From CAJWPI01 sp964635015 (GTDB taxonomy: Bacteria > Pseudomonadota > Gammaproteobacteria > Magnimaribacterales > Magnimaribacteraceae): a stretch of DNA of 30,979 nt. Below the pieces are notes generated by a model. That model was not told the DNA's origin. It made no database searches and saw nothing but the letters and a program-made list of their open reading frames with translations. Shown piece after piece: positions 7,726 to 14,969 of this stretch. Location: positions 1-30,979 of the forward strand of contig CAZWMS010000017.1 of assembly GCA_964635015.1 (NCBI GenBank), written 5' to 3'. The position numbers and the translations under genes were made by a program. Within the stretch, counting starts at the first letter, position 1, and every line of letters begins with the position of its first letter.

Positions 7726-7805
7726 CACTGAAACAAGGAAAGGTATTTGGGTAAAGACTTTCAGCCATACTTGATTTACAATGGCGCCACTCAAAATTAA
7801 GTAAT

Positions 7806-8219
7806 ATGAATTTTATTAAATTATCTTTTACTATTTTCTTTATTTTCTTTCTTTCTTATTCTAATGCATCTGAAGAAGATGCAATAAAGGAGAGAATTTC
7901 ACCTGTAGGTCAAGTGTGCATAGAGGGGCAAGAATGTGCCTTGGATAGTTCACCCAAGGAAGCAAGTTCCTCCGATGGCAGATTGGGGAAAGAAGTCTAT
8001 GAAGGCACTTGCGCAACTTGTCATGAGATTGGTTTAGCGGGGGCCCCTAAGTTTGGTGACAGGCTTAGCTGGGGAGAGATACCTAATGAAGAATTTAGCC
8101 ACTTAGTTGAAACTGTAACAAATGGTTTAAATGGCATGCCTCCAATGGGTATGTGTTTTGACTGTTCGGACGAAGAATTATCAAGAGCTGTACAGTATAT
8201 GCTTGATTCCCTCAATTAA
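7806..8219 (+). CDS. Cytochrome c5-like c-type cytochrome
   Basis: A 137-residue secreted protein with a signal peptide ending near SYSNA. One heme motif, CATCH (69-73), is followed by GAPKFGD. The C-terminal half carries MPPMGMCFDCSDEEL; in cytochrome c5 the Met of MPP is the axial ligand (Met111) and the two Cys (117, 120) form a disulfide. An extra Cys pair (38 and 44) precedes the heme domain. It is a small periplasmic electron carrier, possibly taking electrons from the PQQ-type dehydrogenase encoded at 24177-26024, though that link is only inferred. It lies on the same strand 91 bp before the HAD gene. Confidence 0.88.
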   Translation: MNFIKLSFTIFFIFFLSYSNASEEDAIKERISPVGQVCIEGQECALDSSPKEASSSDGRLGKEVYEGTCATCHEIGLAGAPKFGDRLSWGEIPNEEFSHLVETVTNGLNGMPPMGMCFDCSDEELSRAVQYMLDSLN

Positions 8220-8298
8220 TTTTTTTACATCTTCTTGTGAAAGTCTTTAACCTAAAGGAGAAAAGGCTCTCATTAGACCGGTGACCAGCTTATATGGG

Positions 8299-8304
8299 TA
8301 TAAT
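8299..8304 (+). promoter_or_regulatory. -10 element six bases before the HAD start codon
   Basis: A consensus TATAAT is followed by exactly six bases and then the ATG of the HAD gene at 8311, with no Shine-Dalgarno between. This is the same geometry as at 1364/1376 and 6423/6435 and predicts a leaderless transcript for the operon that follows. No good -35 at standard spacing is visible. Confidence 0.45.
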
Positions 8305-8310
8305 TGGATT

Positions 8311-9033
8311 ATGAAAATTAAAGGGGTTTTTTTTGATCTTGGAGGCACTCTTTTTAGATACACCAGCCATCTAGGAGCGGGGTTTAAGCATTTAGTTTCA
8401 CAGCTTGATATCAATATAAACCAAGAAGAAATTGGAGATGCTTGGACAAAAGCCTCAAAAAAGGCAGTCCTTCATTTTGGTAGAAAAAGTTTTTTTCTTC
8501 ACAAAGATTTATTTCGAGAAATGATCGTTTCTTTTGGGGACAGTTTTGACTATAAGGTATCAGAGTCCTTAATAGAGGAATTCCATCAAAACCAACTGAA
8601 AGTGTTACTACAACATATGCCCATTCGTGATGATTGTATTTCAACTTTAAGGGAACTAAGGCTGATGGGGCTTTACCTCTCTATAGTTTCTAATATTGAT
8701 GATGATTATCTAGAACCAATTATGAAAAAATATAGTTTAGATCTATTATTTGATGATTGGAGCAGCTCAGAAGAAGCAAAATCATGTAAACCAGATTCTC
8801 ATATATTTTATTATGCATTAAATAAATCAGGACTAAAGAAAGAGGAAGTTTTGTTTGTAGGAGATTCTTTAGAACATGATGTTGCTGGGTCTCATGCAGT
8901 GGGGATGCGCTCAGTACACATAGCTGAAGAAGGTGCAGTAACTCCTCTAACCCACGGTTTAAAAATTACAACACAGCCTACATTTAAAATAGCTGAACTT
9001 GCTGAACTGATCCCGCTGATACAAGAAACATAG
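8311..9033 (+). CDS. HAD-superfamily hydrolase (ACAD10 N-domain-like)
   Basis: I chose ATG 8311 (MKIKGVFFDLGGTLF) over an in-frame GTG at 8281 because the HAD fold begins immediately there. 240 residues. Motif I is FFDLGGTL: the nucleophile Asp9 is present, but the usual second Asp two residues on is Gly, as in the FDMGGVL motif I recall for the HAD domain of ACAD10. Motif II is VSNID, the Lys is in SCKPDSHIFYYAL, and motif IV is VGDSLEHDVAGSHAVGM. A helical cap fills ~15-90. In context it may act on phosphorylated acyl intermediates made by the next gene, or have a non-catalytic role. It ends in UAG with the kinase frame continuing in phase. Confidence 0.8.
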   Translation: MKIKGVFFDLGGTLFRYTSHLGAGFKHLVSQLDININQEEIGDAWTKASKKAVLHFGRKSFFLHKDLFREMIVSFGDSFDYKVSESLIEEFHQNQLKVLLQHMPIRDDCISTLRELRLMGLYLSIVSNIDDDYLEPIMKKYSLDLLFDDWSSSEEAKSCKPDSHIFYYALNKSGLKKEEVLFVGDSLEHDVAGSHAVGMRSVHIAEEGAVTPLTHGLKITTQPTFKIAELAELIPLIQET

Positions 9034-10161
9034 GTTAGAAAAATTAAAAATTTACCCGAACTACCTGATGAAATTACTCCTAATTGGTTAGGGGAAGTTT
9101 TAGCTAATGAAGTGAAGGAAATAAAACTGAAAGAATTAGGTTCTGAACATGGTTTCATGGGAGATGTAATTAGAGCAGAGTTAAAAGGAGATAATCTTTT
9201 ACTTAAAAGCGTAGTAATAAAAATACCAAAAAAGGAAAATCGTGGTTTTGGGGAACTATTAGGTGTTTACGAAAGAGAAATTATGTTTTACAGAGAATTT
9301 GGAATGTCTAAGTCCTTACAGGTTCCTAAATCTTACTATTCAGAATTTGATAGAGATAAAGGTTCAGAGAATCAAGCCAAGATTATAGCCCTATTAAATC
9401 GACTACCTTTGTTTATGGTTCGTTGGGTTAATTCTGTCAGTACTAAAATAGCTGCATCTAAGAGTCGTCGTTATATTTTAGTCATTGAGGACCTGTCTTT
9501 TATGAAGCCGGGAGATCAGGTTGCTGGTCTTGGACTGAAAGGATGTAATCAGGTACTTACTGGCATTGCCAAAATGCATAGACATTATTGGAAAAATAAA
9601 GCTTTGACAAAACATTTTTGGTTACTCAAACTTGATATTGATCATAGGCTTAGATTTACAGTTTTCAGTGATCATGTTGAGGAATTTAAGAAAACTATAA
9701 CTAAATCTTTGTGGCCACATCTAGATGCTTTGAAGTCCTGTGGACCTAATTTCATAAAAGATTTTTTTGCTTCAGCTCCCCCTACACTTATTCATTGTGA
9801 TTTAAGGTTAGACAATGTCCTTTTTGATGGAAATAGCTGTACTTATATAGATTGGCAACTAGTTCGTAGTGGACCAGCTGCATATGATGTTGCTTATTTT
9901 ATTTCAAGTGCCTTAAAAACTGAGGTAACTAAAGAAGAAATAGACCTGATTCTTGAGGTTTATCATAGGGCGTTGAATGTTGACGACTATACATATGAAG
10001 AACTGCAAGCTGATTATGCGAGAGGATTAAGAATGGTTCTTTTAAACCTTACCCACACTGGAGGAGTTGAGTTAGGAGATAATAGAGGTAAGAAAATGAT
10101 GGACATTTGGCTAGAAAGATTATCCATAAGGTTAGAACAGGCTTACCAAGATATAAGTTAA
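9034..10161 (+). CDS. Phosphotransferase/kinase of the aminoglycoside-phosphotransferase fold (LvaA/ACAD10-11 kinase-like)
   Basis: Protein-kinase-like small-molecule kinase. Numbering from GTG 9112: Lys38 in VVIKIP binds ATP, the IEDLSF hinge is at 125-130, the catalytic loop HCDLRLDN is at 228-235 (Asp230, Asn235), and IDWQ (Asp247) is the metal site. The extended family includes bacterial LvaA and the kinase domain of ACAD10/ACAD11, which phosphorylate 4-hydroxyacyl-CoA. Start problem: the 26 codons before GTG 9112 read like the family's own N terminus (NLPELPDEITPNWLGEVL) with no ATG, GTG or TTG back to the HAD stop at 9031-9033. I therefore list the open frame from 9034. A shorter form from GTG 9112 would lack a well-spaced ribosome site. 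Initiation at AUU 9043 or UAG readthrough are the alternatives. Confidence 0.8.
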   Translation, partial: VRKIKNLPELPDEITPNWLGEVLANEVKEIKLKELGSEHGFMGDVIRAELKGDNLLLKSVVIKIPKKENRGFGELLGVYEREIMFYREFGMSKSLQVPKSYYSEFDRDKGSENQAKIIALLNRLPLFMVRWVNSVSTKIAASKSRRYILVIEDLSFMKPGDQVAGLGLKGCNQVLTGIAKMHRHYWKNKALTKHFWLLKLDIDHRLRFTVFSDHVEEFKKTITKSLWPHLDALKSCGPNFIKDFFASAPPTLIHCDLRLDNVLFDGNSCTYIDWQLVRSGPAAYDVAYFISSALKTEVTKEEIDLILEVYHRALNVDDYTYEELQADYARGLRMVLLNLTHTGGVELGDNRGKKMMDIWLERLSIRLEQAYQDIS

Positions 10162-10199
10162 AATAGTGTTTTAATCTACTTTATTAAAAAAGGAAAACT

Positions 10200-10553
10200 A
10201 TGATTAAGGTTATTACTCCTCTGAAAAGAAAACCTGGCATGACAGTCAAAGAATTTCGCAACTACTATGAAACTAAGCACAGGGTTATAGGTGAGAAGTA
10301 CCTTTTGGGATTTGCAGACAAATATGTAAGGCGTTTTACAAACTCAGTACCAGATAATACAGGAAATTTTTTAGAACCTGAATTTGATGTTTTACTTGAG
10401 GTTTGGTATCCAGACATGGAATCCTTTAATACTTGTGTTGCAAAACTTAGTGAACCAGATGTCGCAAAAGAGATTAAAGCTGATGAGGCTAAACTCTTTG
10501 ATGTAAGTTACAAAAGGTCTTATTTTGTAGAAGAATTTGAATCTGAATTTTAA
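10200..10553 (+). CDS. EthD-domain protein
   Basis: A 117-residue dimeric alpha/beta-barrel type protein. It opens with MIKVITPLKRKPGMTVKEF and the Y-x-x-x-H segment (NYYETKHRVIG), the hallmark of EthD domains; EthD was named from an ether-degradation gene cluster. The role is poorly known and often accessory to catabolic enzymes. It has an AAAAAGGAAAA ribosome site and sits between the kinase (38 bp upstream) and the acyl-CoA dehydrogenase (18 bp downstream), so it is almost certainly in the same operon. It may handle a reactive intermediate, but nothing in the sequence proves this. Confidence 0.75.
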   Translation: MIKVITPLKRKPGMTVKEFRNYYETKHRVIGEKYLLGFADKYVRRFTNSVPDNTGNFLEPEFDVLLEVWYPDMESFNTCVAKLSEPDVAKEIKADEAKLFDVSYKRSYFVEEFESEF

Positions 10554-10571
10554 GACCTGAGAGAGTATCAA

Positions 10572-11729
10572 GTGGCTGAAAAAGATAATTTTGATTCCTA
10601 TCTAAAAGAAATTCAGTCTTTTACTTCAGAGTTGTTAATTCCCAATGAAGACTTACTAGAAGAGAAATCTTCCGTCCCAGAGAAGGTTTTAAAAAAGATA
10701 AAAGATATTGGATTATTTTCTATTTCTATTCCAAAAGAATACGGAGGAAAAGAATTTACAATGGAGGAACAGGTATTGCTCACTTTTGAATTTACTCAAG
10801 CTTCTGCCGTATTCAGATCAATATTCTCCACAACTATTGGGCTTTGCTCACAGGCCCTTTTAGATTACGGTACAAAACAACAAAAAGATTCTTATTTACC
10901 TGGTATGGCAAGGGGAGATGTAGTGGGGGCTTTCGCTTTAACCGAGCCAGAAGCAGGATCAGATGCTGGGTCGCTAAAAACAACAGCTCTAAAGAAAGGA
11001 AGCGGCTATATTATTAATGGGCATAAAAAATATATAACTAATGCATCTTTTGCTGATGTCTTTTTGGTAATGGCAAGAACAGACCCTCAATCCAAGAGTG
11101 GAGAAGGGGTGTCTGCGTTCTTGGTTGACTCTAAAAAACAAGGAATAGAAATTAGTTTACCTGCTAAATTATTGGGACAAAAGGGAGCATCTGCTTGTGA
11201 AATTATCTTCAATGATGTATTTGTTTCTGTTGATGATTTAGTTGGAGGTGTTGAAGGGAATGGTCTTAAGGCAGCTTTAAGAGGCATAAACCATGCACGG
11301 ACCCATGTAGCTGCAACATGTGTAGGTCAAGCCATTCGTTTAATTAATGAGATGATCCCCTTTGCTTTAAGAAGAAGACAATTTAATAAAGCTTTAGCCG
11401 ATATGCCGACCATTCAAAATATGATTGCAGATAGCTATGTAGAAATGAATGCAGCCAGATCCATGACTCTAGAAGCTGCAAGACTTTTTGATTCTGGCGA
11501 TATTCCTGCTCTAGAAATTTCAAGCGCTAAATATTTCGCTTCTGAAATGGTTAGTAGGGTAGCAGATAATGCCTTGCAGATTCTTGGTGGTGCTGGATAT
11601 TTAGAAGATAACGTTATTACCAGGATGTATAGAGACACTAGGCTTTTTAGACTTTATGAGGGAACCTCCCAGATACAACAAAGAGCAATTGCTAAATATC
11701 TAATTAAAAACTACAGAGACAGGAAATAG
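10572..11729 (+). CDS. Acyl-CoA dehydrogenase (candidate 4-hydroxyacyl-CoA pathway member)
   Basis: A 385-residue FAD enzyme of normal acyl-CoA dehydrogenase length. The N-terminal helical domain ends near 115, the beta-domain FAD/substrate motif is AFALTEPEAGSDAGS (~115-130), and the C-terminal helical domain carries LQILGGAGYLEDN and RLYEGTSQIQ, where Glu363 is the expected catalytic base. The start is GTG at 10572 with GAGAGAG before it; no ATG is suitably placed. An ordinary 2,3-dehydrogenation is possible. Lying behind a HAD gene and an APH-like kinase, it more likely works like LvaC or the ACAD domain of ACAD10/11, which eliminate phosphate from 4-phosphoacyl-CoA. That step is inference from context. 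Confidence 0.88.
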   Translation: MAEKDNFDSYLKEIQSFTSELLIPNEDLLEEKSSVPEKVLKKIKDIGLFSISIPKEYGGKEFTMEEQVLLTFEFTQASAVFRSIFSTTIGLCSQALLDYGTKQQKDSYLPGMARGDVVGAFALTEPEAGSDAGSLKTTALKKGSGYIINGHKKYITNASFADVFLVMARTDPQSKSGEGVSAFLVDSKKQGIEISLPAKLLGQKGASACEIIFNDVFVSVDDLVGGVEGNGLKAALRGINHARTHVAATCVGQAIRLINEMIPFALRRRQFNKALADMPTIQNMIADSYVEMNAARSMTLEAARLFDSGDIPALEISSAKYFASEMVSRVADNALQILGGAGYLEDNVITRMYRDTRLFRLYEGTSQIQQRAIAKYLIKNYRDRK

Positions 11730-11815
11730 TTTAAGCTTTGATTGAAGTTTTAATTCACATCTTGGTAAGATAAAGAAATTAATTTAATGAATGTCTATAA
11801 ATTTTTGGAGCAAAA

Positions 11816-12397
11816 ATGTCTTATACAATAATGCCTGGAGATAGAGCACCAAACTTTGAGAACCTTTTAGCTACTAATGGTAATAAGTACAGTTTAAAAG
11901 ATATTAATTTAAAGCCTATAACAGTAATCTTTTTTACCTGTAATCATTGTCCTTATGTTACGGGTTCGGATGAATTAACAAGAGAGATTGCTAATAAATA
12001 CAAAGAACAAGTAAATTTTGTAGCTATCAATTCGAATAGCCAAAATACTTATGATGAAGATTCATATGACGGTATGGTCGCAAGAATGGAACAGTATAAA
12101 TTCCCTTGGTTATACCTCCATGATGCTACTCAAAAAATAGCAAAAGAATATGGAGCATTAAAAACTCCTCATTTTTTTCTATTTGATAGCGAATGGAATC
12201 TCATTTATACAGGCAGAAGTAATGACAATCCAAGAAACACTAGTGAAAGAACAACAAACGAGTTAGAAGAGGCAATTAAAAAAGCTCTTTCTGGAGAAAA
12301 AATTTCTGTTTCTGTAACTAATCCAATAGGGTGTAATGTAAAGTGGGATGGGAAACCAGCACATTGGATGCCTGCAGAAGCATGTGACTTAATATAA
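11816..12397 (+). CDS. Thioredoxin-fold redoxin (AhpC/TSA-like, CNHCPYV type)
   Basis: A 193-residue cytoplasmic protein starting MSYTIMPGDRAPNFENLL, a peroxiredoxin/redoxin opening. The active-site motif is FFTCNHCPYV with Cys42 and Cys45, a C-x-x-C typical of a widespread 'thioredoxin family protein' group. GALKTPHFFLFD contains the cis-Pro of the fold. The end, IGCNVKW...PAHWMP, is also typical of the group. No signal peptide. It has a TTGGAG ribosome site. It is 86 bp after the dehydrogenase gene on the same strand; its link to the acyl-CoA pathway is not established. Confidence 0.8.
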   Translation: MSYTIMPGDRAPNFENLLATNGNKYSLKDINLKPITVIFFTCNHCPYVTGSDELTREIANKYKEQVNFVAINSNSQNTYDEDSYDGMVARMEQYKFPWLYLHDATQKIAKEYGALKTPHFFLFDSEWNLIYTGRSNDNPRNTSERTTNELEEAIKKALSGEKISVSVTNPIGCNVKWDGKPAHWMPAEACDLI

Positions 12398-12398
12398 T

Positions 12399-12458
12399 AT
12401 GGAAGAAATAACTGCTAGGTCTATAAAGGAAGAACTTAAGTCTTTGGGATGGAGGTAA
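12399..12458 (+). CDS. Possible micro-ORF (19 aa) between redoxin and ligase genes
   Basis: The frame MEEITARSIKEELKSLGWR begins at an ATG one base after the redoxin stop and ends 13 bp before the ligase start. The sequence looks like an amphipathic helix. It is too short for a family call and may only carry ribosome traffic between the two genes; GGATGGAGG near its end could serve as ribosome site for the next gene. Confidence 0.2.
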   Translation: MEEITARSIKEELKSLGWR

Positions 12459-12471
12459 ATAAGGAAAATCT

Positions 12472-14040
12472 ATGGAGATACCTTTTGAAAAGACTCTAGC
12501 TAATATCCTGAGATGGAGGGTTAATAAAAACCCTGACTTAATTGCCCATAAGTTTGGAGATAGAGAAACCACCTACAGAGAGTTTGATTCGTATGCAAAT
12601 AAGATATCTCAAGGTTTAATATCTCTAGACTGTCACCCAGATACAAGGGTTGCTTTTCTAGCAAAGAATTCAGATTATTTTTTTGAATTTCTATATGGAA
12701 CATTAAAATCAAGGACAGTTGCGGTAGGGGTTAATTGGAGGCTTGCCCCTCCAGAAGTTTCCTTTATAGTTAATGACTCAAAAAGTGAAGTTCTTTTTGT
12801 TGGATCTGAATTTTTTGGATTAGTGGAAAAAATTAAAGATGATCTTCCTCATGTTAAGAAAATTATCGCCGTGGGAGATGTCCATGAAGAATGGGAAGGT
12901 TTCGTGGATTGGCGAGATGCTCAAGAGGACAAAGACCCTCTACTAGAAACTTTTTCAGAGGATGATGTTATCCAACTGTATACATCAGGTACAACAGGAA
13001 GCCCCAAGGGTGTGCAATTAACTAATGCTAACTTTTCTAGTGCCAATATTATGGCAACTTATGGTTATTATCGTGATACTTTCAAAGAACAATCTGTTAA
13101 TTTAGTTTGTATGCCAGTTTTTCATGTTGCTGGAACCAATATGGGGTTAGCTGGATATGTATTTGGTTGTAAGAGCATTATAATTCCTGAAGTAGATCCG
13201 ACCCTGATTCTACAGCTAGTAGAAAAAGAAAGGATAGAAAATACTCTTTTTGTACCTGCAGTAATCCTTTTTTTAATTCAACACCCTGAAGTTGAAAGTA
13301 CTGATTGGTCTTCTTTAAAAACAGTTGTGTATGGAGCATCACCCATAGCCCAGGATACCCTTGAGAAAGCAATCGAGATTATGGATTGTGAATTTTGGCA
13401 AGTTTATGGTTTAACGGAGACAAATGGAGCGGTAACTTTTTTATCTCCAGAAGATCACGATCCTTCAAAAGAGAAGCTTAGGTCTTGTGGTAAGCCTGGG
13501 CATGGAACAGAAATAAAAGTAGTTGATGAGGAGGGAAAAGACCTTCCTGTTGGAGAGGTAGGAGAGATTATTATTAAATCTGGTAACAACATGAAGGGTT
13601 ATTGGAATAGGTCAGAAGCCACTAAAGAATCTATAAAAAATGATTGGTTTTATTCTGGGGATGCAGGTTTTTTTGATGAAGACGGTTTCTTATTTATTCA
13701 TGATAGAGTAAAAGACATGATCGTTTCAGGTGGCGAAAATATATATCCTGCTGAGGTGGAAAATGCCTTAATGAGTCATGAACATATTGTGGATGCTGCT
13801 GTGATTGGTATACCTGATGATAAGTGGGGAGAGGCAGTTAAAGGATTTGTAGTTCTTGGAGAAGGAACTAACTTGGAAGAAGTAGATATTATCTCATACA
13901 CAAGGACTCAAATTGCAGGTTACAAATGCCCTAAATCTATAAACTTTGTTTCTGAGTTGCCCAGGAATCCTTCAGGTAAAATTCTAAGAAGAGAACTTAG
14001 AGATCCGTATTGGGAAGGGAAAGAAAGACAAGTATCCTAA
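12472..14040 (+). CDS. AMP-forming acyl-CoA synthetase (class I adenylate-forming ligase)
   Basis: A 522-residue ligase that activates a carboxylic acid to its CoA thioester through an acyl-AMP. The P-loop TSGTTGSPKG is at 171-180, the YGLTETNGA motif lies around 326-335, SGDAGFFDEDGFL and the hinge DRVKDMIVSGGENIYPAEVE mark the C-terminal domain, and SGKILRRE holds catalytic Lys503. It resembles the medium/long-chain fatty-acyl ligases (FadD-like); chain length or hydroxy-acid preference cannot be read from sequence. As part of the run starting at 8311 it would supply the acyl-CoA for the kinase and dehydrogenase. Its stop overlaps the next ATG (TAATG), indicating translational coupling. Confidence 0.9.
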   Translation: MEIPFEKTLANILRWRVNKNPDLIAHKFGDRETTYREFDSYANKISQGLISLDCHPDTRVAFLAKNSDYFFEFLYGTLKSRTVAVGVNWRLAPPEVSFIVNDSKSEVLFVGSEFFGLVEKIKDDLPHVKKIIAVGDVHEEWEGFVDWRDAQEDKDPLLETFSEDDVIQLYTSGTTGSPKGVQLTNANFSSANIMATYGYYRDTFKEQSVNLVCMPVFHVAGTNMGLAGYVFGCKSIIIPEVDPTLILQLVEKERIENTLFVPAVILFLIQHPEVESTDWSSLKTVVYGASPIAQDTLEKAIEIMDCEFWQVYGLTETNGAVTFLSPEDHDPSKEKLRSCGKPGHGTEIKVVDEEGKDLPVGEVGEIIIKSGNNMKGYWNRSEATKESIKNDWFYSGDAGFFDEDGFLFIHDRVKDMIVSGGENIYPAEVENALMSHEHIVDAAVIGIPDDKWGEAVKGFVVLGEGTNLEEVDIISYTRTQIAGYKCPKSINFVSELPRNPSGKILRRELRDPYWEGKERQVS

Positions 14041-14822
14041 TGAAGAAAGAAGAGCTTATTATTATAGAAAAAGAACAGGAAGTTTCTTTAATTAGCTTGA
14101 ATGATACAAACTCTTTTAATGCTCTCTCAGAAGAGTTATTAACTAGGCTTTTTATAGTTTTAAAAGAAGCCGAAGAGGATGACTCAGTTAAGGTAATAAT
14201 AATAAGAGGCATGGGAAGAGGGTTTAGTGCTGGTCATAACCTAAAGGAAATTCGATTAAACCAAGATGAATCTTTTTACAGAAACCTAATGGATACATCT
14301 AAAAAAGTAATGTCTGTACTACCTAAACTTAAAAAGCCAGTCATAGCTGAAGTGCATGGAGTAGCTACTGCAGCTGGATGTCAGCTAGTAGCTGCTTGTG
14401 ATCTGGCCTATGCTGATGAAGAAAGTAAGTTTGCAACACCAGGAGTCAATATAGGTTTATTTTGCCACACCCCACTGGTATCTGTATCAAGAACTATAGC
14501 TAGAAAACATTCAATGGAGATGCTTCTATTAGGAGAATTAATTAGTGCTTCTGATGCTAAGAGGTTCGGTTTAATTAATGATACTTTTAAGATAGAAGAT
14601 TTACATACACGAGTTATGAGAATAGCGAAAACTATTTCCTCTAAGTCAGCTTATGTCCTCAAGTTAGGAAAAGAAACTTTCTATTCTCAACTTAATATGA
14701 GTCTTGAAGAAGCATATGAATATGCCACAGAAAGAATGATACTAAACCTGGAAGCTAAAGATGCAAAAGAAGGGATCGATGCTTTCTTGGAAAAGAGGAA
14801 TCCAGAATGGAAAAATTCCTAA
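14040..14822 (+). CDS. Enoyl-CoA hydratase/isomerase-family protein (ECHDC3-like, catalytic Glu residues absent)
   Basis: I start at ATG 14040, which overlaps the ligase stop, rather than at an in-frame TTG at 14010. 260 residues. The CoA-binding/oxyanion segments are GRGFSAGHNLKE (59-70) and HGVATAAGCQL (106-116). In crotonase the two catalytic glutamates lie 20 residues apart; here the matching positions are Gln115 and Gly135 (ATPGVNIGLF). Classical hydration is therefore doubtful. The GLFCHTP and SAGH.LKE patterns resemble the ECHDC3 group. It may be a CoA-ester isomerase, thioesterase-like or scaffolding member of the pathway. Cotranslation with the ligase supports a shared substrate. Confidence 0.85.
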   Translation: MKKEELIIIEKEQEVSLISLNDTNSFNALSEELLTRLFIVLKEAEEDDSVKVIIIRGMGRGFSAGHNLKEIRLNQDESFYRNLMDTSKKVMSVLPKLKKPVIAEVHGVATAAGCQLVAACDLAYADEESKFATPGVNIGLFCHTPLVSVSRTIARKHSMEMLLLGELISASDAKRFGLINDTFKIEDLHTRVMRIAKTISSKSAYVLKLGKETFYSQLNMSLEEAYEYATERMILNLEAKDAKEGIDAFLEKRNPEWKNS

Positions 14823-14969
14823 AGGGATGACTTGATCCAAATCAATATTTTTATTAACCCTAAGTTAATCCGAATACTGAATAAGCATTTATATTTTTAG
14901 GTACATTGGATAGGGTGAAAGACTTAAAGCAGCAAGAATAAAGCTCAGATAGCTTGTTTAATTTACATA

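Noticed and set aside
8281..8310. GTG start giving a ten-residue longer HAD protein
   Set aside because: The HAD fold starts directly at ATG 8311, and TATAAT at 8299 lies inside the extension, arguing for the later start.
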